Numbered from the stretch's first letter, positions 30,991 through 39,646 are shown. The stretch is DNA of 64,000 bases from CAG-877 sp045627525 (GCA_045627525.1 JAZQNW010000002.1:110065-174064), one strand, 5' to 3'. Numbers and translations: made by a program. Notes: a model not told the origin generated them from the sequence alone.

Positions 30991-31968
30991 TAAAATTTTA
31001 ATATTATTTAATAAAACTCCTGTACCTTCTACTACACATGTTAATGGATCATTAGCTATCGTTATCTCAACATTTAAGGCTTCAGCTATTGCTTCTCTTA
31101 AGCCTGCTAATAAGGCTCCTCCACCTGTTAGTACGATTCCTTTTTCAACAATATCAGATGATAATTCTGGATCTGTCTGTTCTAAAATATTTTTTGTTGT
31201 CATTATAATCTTATTAACACTGTCTTTTAATGCTAATTCTATATCTTCTTGATTTAATTCTATTATATCTGGTAAACCTGTTATTAAATTTCTTCCTTTA
31301 ATAGACATTTTTTCTTTTTTATTAGGGCGATATACATTAGCTAAATTAATTTTAATATTTTCTGCTGTTCTATCACCTATTAATAATTTATAATGTTCTT
31401 TTACATATTTTATTATATCTGAGTCAAATGTATTGCCTGCTATTTTTAATGATGCGGAGTTTACAATTCCATTTAGTGATAAAATGGCTATGTCTGTAGT
31501 TCCTCCACCAATATCTATTACCATATTAGCTTCTGGTTTTGAAATATCCATTCCTGCTCCTATAGCTGCAACTTTTGGTTCTTCTTCAATATATACTTTT
31601 CTAGCTCCCATTCTTTCTGCGGCTTCTTTGATGGCATTTCGCTCAACAGGAGTAATATTAGTTGGACAACAGATAAGAATCCTTGGTCTTGAAAATAAAT
31701 TTCTAGCTTTTATTTTTTTTATAAAATTATCTAACATTATTTCTGTCACTTCAAAATCAGCAATTACCCCATCTTTTAACGGTCTGATAGCTTTGATTTT
31801 TCCTGGAGTTCTGCCAATCATTGCATGTGCTTCGTCTCCTACGGCTATAACTCGTTTAGTGTCTGTTTCTAAAGCTACTATGCTAGGTTCATTTAAAACA
31901 ATACCTTCATTTTTTATATAGATTAGTACATTAGCTGTGCCTAAGTCTATTCCTATATCCTTAGCCAT
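30979..31968 (-). CDS. mbl: MreB/Mbl actin-like shape-determining protein
   Basis: A 329-residue bacterial actin. Phosphate loop 1 is DIGIDLGTANVLIY (4-17), phosphate loop 2 is MVIDIGGGTTDIAILSL (about 153-169), and the adenosine motif is GIVLTGGGALLAGL (about 272-285). MreB-family filaments guide the elongation machinery along the membrane. The position next to the SpoIIQ-like gene recalls Bacillota loci that hold spoIIQ, spoIIID and mbl, so the symbol mbl is preferred, although MreB and MreBH cannot be excluded. Confidence 0.9.
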   Translation of the reverse strand: MAKDIGIDLGTANVLIYIKNEGIVLNEPSIVALETDTKRVIAVGDEAHAMIGRTPGKIKAIRPLKDGVIADFEVTEIMLDNFIKKIKARNLFSRPRILICCPTNITPVERNAIKEAAERMGARKVYIEEEPKVAAIGAGMDISKPEANMVIDIGGGTTDIAILSLNGIVNSASLKIAGNTFDSDIIKYVKEHYKLLIGDRTAENIKINLANVYRPNKKEKMSIKGRNLITGLPDIIELNQEDIELALKDSVNKIIMTTKNILEQTDPELSSDIVEKGIVLTGGGALLAGLREAIAEALNVEITIANDPLTCVVEGTGVLLNNIKILSEA

Positions 31969-31984
31969 CTTTTCACTTCCTTTC

Positions 31985-32018
31985 TTTAGTAAAAAAAGAG
32001 AATTTATTCACTCTCTTT
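31985..32018 (-). terminator. Terminator after spoIIQ-like gene
   Basis: AAAGAGA and TCTCTTT arms with A/T tracts; overlaps the end of the M23 gene. Confidence 0.65.
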
Positions 32019-32642
32019 ATTACTTTTTGGTATTTCTTTATCTAAATAAAGAGTTGGATCTACTACTTGACCATTAGCATAAAATTCAAAATGTAAGTGA
32101 TTACCAATTTCTTTATCTAATTCATTTGTTCCACTTTTACCGATTACTTGGCCTTGATTTACAGTATCACCTTTTTTTACTGATACTTCAGATAAACTTT
32201 GGTAAATTGTTATATAATCGTTATTATGTTTTATTTCTATTGTTTTTCCCAATGTTTCATTATCTGTTATTTCAGTTACTGTCCCATCTAATACACTAAC
32301 TACATCAAATACATTCTCATTTACAAAGTCTATTCCTGAATTTTGCATATAAGTATTTTCATGATATACAATTGACTTTTCTTGACTAGATGCATCTCCT
32401 TTATAATCATAAAAATATTTTCCTATAGTTACTGTTGCTTCAGTATATGGATTAATAATTTTGGCTGTTGTATTAATAACTGCTATATCATTATCAAGAA
32501 TAGTATTTGTTACATAATCCACTGGATTCTTTTCATTTAAATTTGATTCCTTCATATTAATAATACTAACAAATACACCACTTATTAATAAGAATGCTGC
32601 TAATGATGGTATTACATAAGACTTCAATTTTCTTCTTCTCAT
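32004..32642 (-). CDS. spoIIQ: SpoIIQ-like M23-family protein, zinc site incomplete
   Basis: About 212 residues from MRRRKLKSYVIPS at 32642, chosen because GAGGTG lies seven bases upstream. One membrane helix at about 10-28, then an extracytoplasmic LytM/M23 domain (about 100-205). SpoIIQ spans the forespore membrane and binds SpoIIIAH in the mother cell during engulfment. The first zinc ligand (HxGxD) is NSGID and the histidine of YxHL is serine in IYQSLSE, while HLHFE remains. This loss matches the non-enzymatic Bacillus SpoIIQ. The murA neighbourhood supports the call. Confidence 0.8.
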   Translation of the reverse strand: MRRRKLKSYVIPSLAAFLLISGVFVSIINMKESNLNEKNPVDYVTNTILDNDIAVINTTAKIINPYTEATVTIGKYFYDYKGDASSQEKSIVYHENTYMQNSGIDFVNENVFDVVSVLDGTVTEITDNETLGKTIEIKHNNDYITIYQSLSEVSVKKGDTVNQGQVIGKSGTNELDKEIGNHLHFEFYANGQVVDPTLYLDKEIPKSNKESE

Positions 32643-32693
32643 TTTTTTCACCTCATTATAAGTTTTAACCAAAAAAAAAGATTTATACTTCTT

Positions 32694-32891
32694 TTAAAAA
32701 ATTTTTCCAGAAGTAAATAAATCCATTACAAAATTAGTTACTAAATATATAATTGAAATAGCTAATAAAAAGTAAAAAACTCGTGCTTGTAATATTTTAT
32801 TTTTTTTAAAAATTTGATTTATATTTACTGAATCTAATGACCATATTACTAATATTGTTACAAGTATATAAACAAAAAATTTTGCACTCAT
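32694..32891 (-). CDS. DUF1146 (YwzB-like) small membrane protein
   Basis: A 65-residue protein with two membrane helices (about 4-19 and 38-58). INQIFKKNKILQARVFYFLLAISIIYLVTNF follows the DUF1146 pattern (LFKKN, QARxLYxLLAIAxGYLVxNF). Bacillus ywzB lies near atpC, murAA and spoIID, the same neighbourhood. Function unknown. Its start overlaps the rpiB stop (TAATG), so translation is coupled. Confidence 0.82.
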   Translation of the reverse strand: MSAKFFVYILVTILVIWSLDSVNINQIFKKNKILQARVFYFLLAISIIYLVTNFVMDLFTSGKIF

Positions 32892-33334
32892 TAATGTTTA
32901 TCCTCATATTCTGTTATTTTATTAATTCTTCTTTGATGTTTTTCTAAATTTGAAAAAGGTGTTTCAATAAATGTTTTTACAATATTTATAGCTGATTCTA
33001 AACTTGTATTTTCTCCAAAAGCTACTATATTAGAATCATTATCTATTCTTGTAACTTCAGCTTCTTCTTTAGTCGTAACTTTTGCACATCTTATTCCTTT
33101 TACTTTATTGCAAGCTATACTTATTCCAATTCCTGATCCACAAATAGCTATTCCAAATTCTACTGTTTTATTGGCAACATTTTCTCCTAATTTAAAGGCA
33201 TAATCTGGATAATCTGTTGATTCTTGTGAATTTGTTCCATAGTCTACTATTTCATAATTCATTTTTTTAAATTCTTCAATTAATTTTATTTTTAATTCAT
33301 AACCTCTATGATCACTTGCAAAACCTAATTTCAT
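32891..33334 (-). CDS. rpiB: Ribose-5-phosphate isomerase B
   Basis: A 147-residue RpiB, which interconverts ribose 5-phosphate and ribulose 5-phosphate in the pentose phosphate pathway. FASDHRGYELK (4-14) and GTNSQESTDYPDYAFKLGE are substrate-binding motifs; CGSGIGISIACNKVKGIRCA carries the catalytic cysteine near residue 65. GKxGC-type family length. It lies upstream of the DUF1146 gene in the same transcript, as in other Bacillota where rpiB (ywlF) is near murA and upp. Confidence 0.95.
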   Translation of the reverse strand: MKLGFASDHRGYELKIKLIEEFKKMNYEIVDYGTNSQESTDYPDYAFKLGENVANKTVEFGIAICGSGIGISIACNKVKGIRCAKVTTKEEAEVTRIDNDSNIVAFGENTSLESAINIVKTFIETPFSNLEKHQRRINKITEYEDKH

Positions 33335-33393
33335 ATTCTTTCACCTCGATAATATTTATGATTTAATTATAACATATTAATATTTATAAAAAC

Positions 33394-33425
33394 AAAAAAG
33401 CTGATTATTCAGCTTCTTTTTGTGT
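33394..33425 (-). terminator. Terminator overlapping rpmE stop
   Basis: AAAGCTGA and TCAGCTTC arms with U run on the minus strand. Confidence 0.75.
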
Positions 33426-33620
33426 AAATCCATATTTTCTGTTAAATTTATCAACACGACCTGCGCGTGATGCTCTACTTTGTTTTCCTGTATAGAATGG
33501 ATGACATTTTGAACAAACTTCAACATTAATTTCTGATTTTGTAGATTTTGTTGTGAAAGTTTCTCCGCATGCACAAGTTACTGTACAATCCATAACTTCT
33601 GGATGTATTCCTTTTTTCAT
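33405..33620 (-). CDS. rpmE: 50S ribosomal protein L31, zinc-binding type
   Basis: A 71-residue L31. Cysteines C16, C18, C36 and C39 (TCACGE and VCSKCHPFYTGKQ) form the zinc ribbon, so this is the C+ form used in zinc-replete cells. The C-terminal GRVDKFNRKYGF contacts the ribosome bridge. It has its own promoter and a leader hairpin, suggesting autoregulation. An alternative overlapping frame at 33377-33574 is a shadow. Confidence 0.95.
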   Translation of the reverse strand: MKKGIHPEVMDCTVTCACGETFTTKSTKSEINVEVCSKCHPFYTGKQSRASRAGRVDKFNRKYGFTQKEAE

Positions 33621-33638
33621 ACTATCTCTCCTTCCGCC

Positions 33639-33655
33639 ATGACAACATTTGTCAT
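33639..33655 (-). promoter_or_regulatory. Candidate L31 leader hairpin
   Basis: ATGACAA and TTGTCAT arms with a three-base loop, followed on the minus strand by TGGCGG and the Shine-Dalgarno GAAGGAGAG of rpmE. A conserved hairpin with a ribosome-mimic sequence just before the start fits the L31 autoregulatory leaders known in Bacillota. Confidence 0.45.
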
Positions 33656-33674
33656 AGTAATTAAATGCGTTATT

Positions 33675-33703
33675 AGTATAGCAACTATTTTATAATTTTT
33701 CAA
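33675..33703 (-). promoter_or_regulatory. Sigma-A promoter of rpmE
   Basis: Minus strand TTGAAA (33703-33698), a 17-base spacer and TATACT (33680-33675), overlapping the end of the SGNH-like gene. Confidence 0.65.
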
Positions 33704-34421
33704 GTTTTTTTCTTATTTTTGTTATTATTTCTTTAGATATTGCTTCATATCCCTGTCTATTTGGATAAATACTTAGTGAATTTTCTCTATAATTATTGTT
33801 TTTAAATAGCTTATTAATATCAATATATATTATTTCTTTATTACTTTGTAATATGTTATTTAAATTACTTAAAGCCTCCGTATAGATAGTACTGTTTGGA
33901 TAAATATTATAATATCCTATAACATATATGTCATATTGATAATACATTTTTATTTCTTTTATTAAATTATTATATGATGTTAGTATTTTTTTATTAATAT
34001 TATTAATATTATAGGTATTATAATTATCAATTGTACTCATTAAATATAATAGGTCATTTAAACCAACATTTATTGTTAATATTGTTGATTCTCTTAATTC
34101 TCTTCTTAAATTATATTCTTTTTTATTTAAAACTATCTTTTTATTATTTTTTATATCATTGTATAAACTTAAAATTGAAGAATCTTTTTCTGAAAATGAT
34201 TTTATATATTTGTTTAAGTAATTATTATCTTGTAAGAAATCCTTTACATAGTCACTATAGCCATAATCTATTTGACCATAGCAATCTATTCCTAAGGCAT
34301 AACCATCTCCTATTGCTAAATAATTTTGATTATTTTTGTTGTTGGTTTTAAAAATTACAAAGATTGATAAAAAAACGCATATTGTTATAAGTAATTTGTA
34401 GTGTTTTAGTAAGAATCGCAT
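33690..34421 (-). CDS. SGNH-fold protein lacking catalytic Ser and His
   Basis: A 243-residue protein with an N-terminal membrane anchor (about 9-25) and an SGNH/GDSL domain. Block I reads YLAIGDGYALGI, with glycine (G40) where the nucleophilic serine of GDS should be. Block III, INVGLNDLLYL, keeps the asparagine. Block V reads YPNRQGYEAIS, with tyrosine for the catalytic histidine of DxxHPN. The fold is clear but the esterase triad is not, so a binding role is likely. GGAGG precedes the ATG. It follows murA on the same strand. Confidence 0.7.
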   Translation of the reverse strand: MRFLLKHYKLLITICVFLSIFVIFKTNNKNNQNYLAIGDGYALGIDCYGQIDYGYSDYVKDFLQDNNYLNKYIKSFSEKDSSILSLYNDIKNNKKIVLNKKEYNLRRELRESTILTINVGLNDLLYLMSTIDNYNTYNINNINKKILTSYNNLIKEIKMYYQYDIYVIGYYNIYPNSTIYTEALSNLNNILQSNKEIIYIDINKLFKNNNYRENSLSIYPNRQGYEAISKEIITKIRKKLEKL

Positions 34422-34429
34422 ATTACCTC

Positions 34430-34466
34430 CAAAAAAAAGAAATATATTAAATTATATTTCTTTTAT
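34430..34466 (-). terminator. Terminator overlapping murA stop
   Basis: AAAGAAATATA and TATATTTCTTT arms with A/T tracts. Confidence 0.7.
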
Positions 34467-35705
34467 TCTTACTTTAGCACCTACACCTGTTAGTTTTTCT
34501 ACAATTTGCTCATAACCTCTTAAGATATGTTCTACATTTGTAATTACCGTTGTTCCTTCTGCTTTTAATGCAGCACAAACCATAGCTGCTCCTGCTCGTA
34601 AGTCTGTTGCGACTACTGGAGTACCTTTTAATCTTGTAGGTCCAATAATTGTTGCTGTTTGATTTTTTACTACAATATCTGATCCTAGATCATTTAAATA
34701 TGGAACATGCATAAATCTATTTTCAAATATTGTTTCTATTACTTTAGATTTTCCTTTAGCCTGTGTTAATAAAACTGAGAATGGTTGCTGTAGATCTGTT
34801 GGAAAGCCTGGAAAAACTGCTGTCTTAACATTTGTTGCTTTGTATTCGTCTTGACTATTAACAATAACGTAATCTGAACCTATTTCTAACTCTACGCCTA
34901 TCTCTTCTAGTTTTGATAATAGTGCATCTACGTGTTCAGGAATAACATTGTCTATTTTTAAATGGTTACCGCAAAGAGCTCCTATAATTATATATGTCCC
35001 AGCTTCAATACGATCTGGTATTACTTCATGGAAACATTTATGCAAGTGTTCTACCCCTTCAATAGTTATTGTTGAAGTACCAGCTCCTGTAATTTTGGCA
35101 CCCATATTATTTAAAAATGTTGCTACATTAACTATTTCAGGTTCTTTTGCTGCATTATCAATAACTGTTTTTCCTTTTGCTTTTACTGCAGCAAGCATTA
35201 TATTTATTGTTGCACCTACTGATGCAAAATCTAAATATATGTTTGCGCCTTTTAGTTCTTCTGCTTCTATTGTATATTTATTGCTTTCAATTGTAACAGT
35301 TGCTCCTAATGCTTCAAAACCCTTTAAGTGCAAGTCTATTGGTCTTGCTCCAATTGAACATCCTCCAGGGAAATACATACAAGCTTTTCCAAATTTACCT
35401 AAAAGTGCACCTAAAAAATAGTATGATGCTCTTAATTTTTTTGAAAAGTCCTCTGTTATTTCTTGATTAATCATTTTTGTTGGATCAACTATTACACTTT
35501 CACTTGCTCTTTTTACATTAACATTTAATTCTTTTAGAATACTACATAAATCATCAGTATCTGTTATTTCTGGAACATTACATATTGTTGCTTCTTCATC
35601 TGTTAAAATAGCTGCTGGTATTAAAGCAACTGTTGCATTTTTAGCTCCACTTACGCGTATCATACCGTCGAGTTTGCGGCCACCATCTATTTCTAATATT
35701 TTCAT
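34452..35705 (-). CDS. murA: UDP-N-acetylglucosamine 1-carboxyvinyltransferase MurA
   Basis: A 417-residue MurA, which transfers enolpyruvate to UDP-GlcNAc in the first committed step of peptidoglycan synthesis. K22 in SGAKNATVAL and the catalytic C116 in FPGGCSIGARPIDLH (the fosfomycin target) are present, as is LRAGAAMVCAALKAEG near the C-terminus. Two inside-out alpha/beta domains of normal length. GGAGG precedes the ATG. It lies upstream of the SGNH-like gene and downstream of fba. Confidence 0.97.
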   Translation of the reverse strand: MKILEIDGGRKLDGMIRVSGAKNATVALIPAAILTDEEATICNVPEITDTDDLCSILKELNVNVKRASESVIVDPTKMINQEITEDFSKKLRASYYFLGALLGKFGKACMYFPGGCSIGARPIDLHLKGFEALGATVTIESNKYTIEAEELKGANIYLDFASVGATINIMLAAVKAKGKTVIDNAAKEPEIVNVATFLNNMGAKITGAGTSTITIEGVEHLHKCFHEVIPDRIEAGTYIIIGALCGNHLKIDNVIPEHVDALLSKLEEIGVELEIGSDYVIVNSQDEYKATNVKTAVFPGFPTDLQQPFSVLLTQAKGKSKVIETIFENRFMHVPYLNDLGSDIVVKNQTATIIGPTRLKGTPVVATDLRAGAAMVCAALKAEGTTVITNVEHILRGYEQIVEKLTGVGAKVRIKEI

Positions 35706-35733
35706 ATTTTACCTCCGTATTTACTACTATATT

Positions 35734-36570
35734 TTATAATCTTGTTTCAAATAATGTTACTATTTCATCTATTCTTTTTTTCATTGATTCTTCGCCACTA
35801 CCTATGATTTTTCTTGGATCATAAATTTCATTATTGTCTATTATATATTTTTTTACTGACTTAGACCAATTTGTTTGTAAATCTGTATTTATATTTATTT
35901 TAGAAATTCCATTTGATATAGATTTTTTTATCTGATCATCTGAAATGCCTGTTCCACCGTGTAAAACTATTGGAATAGGTAGCTTTTCATTTAATATTTT
36001 CATTGTTTCAAAATCTAAATTTGGTTTTTCTTTATATAAACCATGATGGTTTCCTAATGCAGGTGCTAGAGCATCTAATTTTGTTTCGCTATATATTTTC
36101 TGGCAATCTTCTAGAGTTGCATTTTTTATTAATTGATCTCCTTCTTTGCCAATATATCCTACTTCGCCTTCGACACTAACGTTTTTTTGATGAGCATAGT
36201 CAACTACTTGTTTTGTAATATCGATATTTGTATTCAAATTTTTATCGGATGCATCAATCATAACACTGGTAAATCCTGCGTCTATAGCCTTTTTGCAGGA
36301 ATCAATACTTGAACCATGATCTAAATGTAAGCATACTGGTATTTTTATATTTAAATCCTTTATCATTGCTTGTACCAGTTGACTAACAACATTGTATCCG
36401 CCCATATATTTAATTGCACCTTCACTTACTCCTAAAATTACTGGTACATTTAACTTATTACATTCTTCTAATATATATTTTGTCCATTCTAAATTATTAA
36501 TATTAAAATGTGGTACTGCATAATGTTCTAATTTAGCTTTATGTAATATTTTATTAAAATTTACGAGCAC
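35734..36570 (-). CDS. fba: Class II fructose-bisphosphate aldolase
   Basis: About 278 residues. I start it at a GTG (36570, MLVNFNKILHKAK) because GGGTGA sits at the right distance and this fits the family N-terminus; the frame runs three codons further. Zinc ligands lie in HLDHGSS (about 80-86), GEVGYIG and ALGNHHG; the phosphate loop is HGGTGIS and substrate aspartates lie in ININTDLQ. Cleaves fructose 1,6-bisphosphate in glycolysis; tagatose-bisphosphate aldolase is a close alternative within the family. Confidence 0.93.
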   Translation of the reverse strand: MLVNFNKILHKAKLEHYAVPHFNINNLEWTKYILEECNKLNVPVILGVSEGAIKYMGGYNVVSQLVQAMIKDLNIKIPVCLHLDHGSSIDSCKKAIDAGFTSVMIDASDKNLNTNIDITKQVVDYAHQKNVSVEGEVGYIGKEGDQLIKNATLEDCQKIYSETKLDALAPALGNHHGLYKEKPNLDFETMKILNEKLPIPIVLHGGTGISDDQIKKSISNGISKININTDLQTNWSKSVKKYIIDNNEIYDPRKIIGSGEESMKKRIDEIVTLFETRL

Positions 36571-36657
36571 TCTTATCACCCAATTAAATCATAAGAAAAA
36601 GCTTTAATTTTGTCAATAAATTAGGCATATTATATAGTAAAAAAACGTAAATTTTTA

Positions 36658-37179
36658 TTATAAATACTTATCAATTATTTCTTTTATAAACGATGTGTAT
36701 TCTACTTCATTTGTATTATTTTCATCGCCTTCTAAAAGACATAGTGGTGGAAATAGTACACACCAGAAATTTTCACCCAGACCATCTCCTAAAGTTACTA
36801 CTAATGATTCATACTCTCCTTCTTCATATGTTAAGCCTTTATATTCTTTTTTTGGAAAATAGTTAACGCCATAATTTATTGTATATTTCTTATTATATTT
36901 AGCCGATTCTAGTGTATGATTTATAATTTCGTCAAAAACAGGTATATTTTGTTCTATTTTATTGCGTGATTCTTCAATGCTTGTTGAATTACTTGTAATA
37001 GTACTCAACTCAGTAGATAAATTATTTGCTACTACTTTTTTTATATTTTGATCATATTCATCATTACTATTAGCAATAACTCTAAAGCGAATAGAATTTT
37101 TAGGTATTATTACTTTTTCTGGTTTTATTGTACTTATCGTTAATATTATAATAGTTATTATTAATAAAATTTTTTTCAT
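36658..37179 (-). CDS. spoIIR: Stage II sporulation protein R
   Basis: A 173-residue secreted protein. An N-terminal signal helix (1-18) is followed by IRFRVIANSNDEYDQNIKKVV (about 31-51) and GDGLGENFWCVLFPPLCLL (about 133-151), both diagnostic of SpoIIR. Made in the forespore under sigma-F, it crosses into the intermembrane space and activates SpoIIGA so that sigma-E is processed in the mother cell. Its place after prmC is that of Bacillus. It is the strongest single sporulation marker in the window. Confidence 0.95.
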   Translation of the reverse strand: MKKILLIITIIILTISTIKPEKVIIPKNSIRFRVIANSNDEYDQNIKKVVANNLSTELSTITSNSTSIEESRNKIEQNIPVFDEIINHTLESAKYNKKYTINYGVNYFPKKEYKGLTYEEGEYESLVVTLGDGLGENFWCVLFPPLCLLEGDENNTNEVEYTSFIKEIIDKYL

Positions 37180-37183
37180 TTAA

Positions 37184-37217
37184 AAACCTCACTTTCATAT
37201 TAATTGTGAGGTTTCTT
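37184..37217 (-). terminator. Terminator between prmC and spoIIR
   Basis: AAACCTCAC and GTGAGGTTT arms, loop of about 13 bases, U run on the minus strand. spoIIR therefore needs its own promoter. Confidence 0.85.
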
Positions 37218-37225
37218 TTTATTTT

Positions 37226-38050
37226 TTATTCAAGATTTTGAAAAATAAATATCATTCTATCTTTTTCAGATAGATCTTTTTTTATTTCTATTTTTGAAGT
37301 TGGTAATACTTTTTTTATAAGCTCTTTTATTTGTTCAGCTTGAGTCATTCCTATTTCAAATGCTACTAAGCATCTTTCTTTCATATGTTCAGGCAAACTA
37401 TTTATTATTTTTTTATAACAATCTAGACCATCTTCTCCTGCATACAAAGCTAAATGAGGTTCATTATTTTTAACAATATCTTCTATTTCTTCGGTTGTTT
37501 TGATATATGGTGGATTACTAATAATAATGTCATATTTTTTTGTTATATTTTCAAACATATCACTTTGGATAAGATTGGCCTTAGAATTTAAATATCCACA
37601 GTTTTTGTTAGTAACTTCGAGTGCTTCTTTACTAATATCTATTAAATCCACAGAATTTGTGGAAAGTTTTTTTTCTAAAGTTAATCCTATTACACCACTT
37701 CCACAACCTAAATCAATAATATCTAATGGCTCTTTAAAATATTTATTTGCATATTTTATAGTGTTTTCAACTAATTCTTCCGTCTCAAATCGTGGTATTA
37801 GAACATTTTTGTCAACATAAAAGTTGTTGCCAAAAAAGTTTACATAGCCAATTACATATTGAATTGGCTTTCCCTCTTCTACTGCTTCTACAGCCTTTTT
37901 ATATGTTTCTACTATTTCTTCTGGTACTTCTTCGTTTAAATAATTTAACAATTCTAGGGCATTTTTGTTTAGTAATTCTGCTAATATAATTTTGGCATGA
38001 TCGGAATGGATGTGCTGCTTAGCAAAAAACAGAAGATTTTCTACTGTCAT
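37226..38050 (-). CDS. prmC: Release factor glutamine methyltransferase PrmC
   Basis: A 274-residue SAM-dependent enzyme that methylates the glutamine of the GGQ motif in release factors. N-terminal helical domain 1-75; IDLGCGSGVIGLTLE (about 112-126) is the SAM site and IISNPPYIKT (about 178-187) the NPPY glutamine-binding motif. Its ATG overlaps the stop of prfA by one base (TAATG), so the enzyme is translationally coupled to its substrate gene. Confidence 0.96.
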   Translation of the reverse strand: MTVENLLFFAKQHIHSDHAKIILAELLNKNALELLNYLNEEVPEEIVETYKKAVEAVEEGKPIQYVIGYVNFFGNNFYVDKNVLIPRFETEELVENTIKYANKYFKEPLDIIDLGCGSGVIGLTLEKKLSTNSVDLIDISKEALEVTNKNCGYLNSKANLIQSDMFENITKKYDIIISNPPYIKTTEEIEDIVKNNEPHLALYAGEDGLDCYKKIINSLPEHMKERCLVAFEIGMTQAEQIKELIKKVLPTSKIEIKKDLSEKDRMIFIFQNLE

Positions 38051-39117
38051 TATTCTTCTGTTTCTCCTCTTAATTTTCTTTTTTGGTCTTCTTGAATTAG
38101 TGCATTTATTACATCATCTAAATCGCCATCCATTACACGATCTAGATTTTTAGTTGTATATCCTATTCTATGGTCTGTTACACGGTTTTGTGGATAGTTA
38201 TATGTTCTGATTTTTTCAGCACGATCTCCTGTACCAATTTTACTACGTCTTTCGGCTCCAGCTTCTTCTAATTGTTTTTGTTGTTCTAATTCATATAATC
38301 TTGTTTTTAAAACTTTCATTGCTTGTTCTTTATTTTGAATTTGACTTCTTTCATTTTGACAAGTAACTACTGTATTTGTTGGTAAATGTGTAATTCTAAC
38401 TGCTGAATCTGTTGTATTTACTCCTTGTCCACCGCAACCACTAGAACGATAAATATCAATACGTAAATCATTTGGATTAATTTCAATATCTATATCATCA
38501 TCTGCTTCTGGCATTACTAAAACTGTTGCTGTTGATGTTTGAAGACGTCCATTTGATTCTGTTACTGGGACACGTTGAACTCTATGAGATCCACTTTCAT
38601 ATTTTAATAATGAATAAGCATTTGATCCTTTTACTATAAATTCTATTTGGCTAAATCCACCAGCTGTTCCTTCTACCGAATTATATACTTGATATGTAAA
38701 TCCTTGTTTTTCAGCGTATCTTGTATACATTCTAAATAAATCTCCGGCAAAAATATTTGCTTCGTCTCCACCAGCTGCTCCTCTAATTTCAATTACTACA
38801 TTTTTTCCATCATTAGGATCTTTAGGAATTAATAATATTTCTAATTCACCATCTAATGTTGTTTTTTCTGACTCTAATAATTTTAATTCTTCTTTTGCCA
38901 TTTCACCTAGTTCAGGATCTTTAGTCATTTCTTTAGTATTTTCAATGTCTTCTAATACTTTTTTATATTTTTTGTAGCATACTACTATATCTTCTAGATT
39001 AGACATTTCTTTTGAATACTCTCTAGTCTTTTTTATATCATTTAATACTTCAGGTTTAGTTAATTCATTTTCTAAATATAAATATTTTTCTAAAGTTGCT
39101 TCTAATCGTTCTATCAT
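38050..39117 (-). CDS. prfA: Peptide chain release factor 1
   Basis: A 355-residue RF1, which reads UAA and UAG. SSGCGGQGVNTTDSAVRITHLPTN (around 225-248) contains the catalytic GGQ. The stop-codon recognition loop region QRVPVTESNGRLQTSTATV holds the PxT-type RF1 motif rather than the SPF of RF2. Partner gene prmC follows directly. RF2 (prfB), normally behind secA, is not in this window. Confidence 0.96.
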   Translation of the reverse strand: MIERLEATLEKYLYLENELTKPEVLNDIKKTREYSKEMSNLEDIVVCYKKYKKVLEDIENTKEMTKDPELGEMAKEELKLLESEKTTLDGELEILLIPKDPNDGKNVVIEIRGAAGGDEANIFAGDLFRMYTRYAEKQGFTYQVYNSVEGTAGGFSQIEFIVKGSNAYSLLKYESGSHRVQRVPVTESNGRLQTSTATVLVMPEADDDIDIEINPNDLRIDIYRSSGCGGQGVNTTDSAVRITHLPTNTVVTCQNERSQIQNKEQAMKVLKTRLYELEQQKQLEEAGAERRSKIGTGDRAEKIRTYNYPQNRVTDHRIGYTTKNLDRVMDGDLDDVINALIQEDQKRKLRGETEE

Positions 39118-39169
39118 ATTTTCACCCTTTCCATGTAATCACGAGTATTATACCATATTTCTTTTAAGA

Positions 39170-39197
39170 AAAAAACTAGATTATTGTTCTAGTTCTA
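39170..39197 (-). terminator. Terminator overlapping rpoE stop
   Basis: AACTAGA and TCTAGTT arms with an A/T-rich flank. Confidence 0.65.
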
Positions 39198-39624
39198 ATT
39201 CATCTTCATCGATAATTACTAAATCTTTTAGTTCTTCATTTGCATCATCATCATAATTATCGTCGTCAGTATCATCATATGAATCTTCTTCATTTTGATC
39301 TTCTTGTTCTTCTTTTGGTTCTTCTTCTGATTCCTCATCATCTTCTTCGTCTGCTAATTTTAATACTTTATCAGAAGTATGGCGACTTCTTAAATCCCAA
39401 GTACCATCTTCTAACATTATAAATCTTTTATCAGTAGTTAGTGATGTATAATAATCAGCTATTTTCTTTTCAAAAGTACTTTCTGGTAATTCTAATAATT
39501 TTATAATTTTTTTAAACAAATCTGCTGTATTGATAGATTTTTTACTTTCTTCCAATATTAGATTTGTGATATCTTTGTTTGATAATAATTCTAATTCGTC
39601 TTTGTTCATTTTTTTTAAGCTCAT
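39181..39624 (-). CDS. rpoE: RNA polymerase delta subunit
   Basis: A 147-residue delta subunit. The folded HARE-HTH domain covers residues 1-90 (TADLFKKIIKLLELPESTF; FIMLEDGTWDLRSRHTSDK). The rest is a disordered, strongly acidic Glu/Asp tail with few other residues, which displaces nucleic acid from RNA polymerase and speeds its recycling. Found only in Bacillota. It follows argS as in Bacillus. AGGAGG precedes the ATG and a consensus-like promoter lies just upstream. Confidence 0.95.
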   Translation of the reverse strand: MSLKKMNKDELELLSNKDITNLILEESKKSINTADLFKKIIKLLELPESTFEKKIADYYTSLTTDKRFIMLEDGTWDLRSRHTSDKVLKLADEEDDEESEEEPKEEQEDQNEEDSYDDTDDDNYDDDANEELKDLVIIDEDELELEQ

Positions 39625-39646
39625 ATTGACCTCCTATGTATAAGAC

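Noticed and set aside
33377..33574. 65-codon frame overlapping rpmE
   Set aside because: Shadow of L31; the true frame has the zinc cysteines and a ribosome binding site.
36166..36176. TTCGACA inside fba resembles a Spo0A box
   Set aside because: Single copy inside the conserved GEVGY coding region of the aldolase, with no second box and no promoter near.
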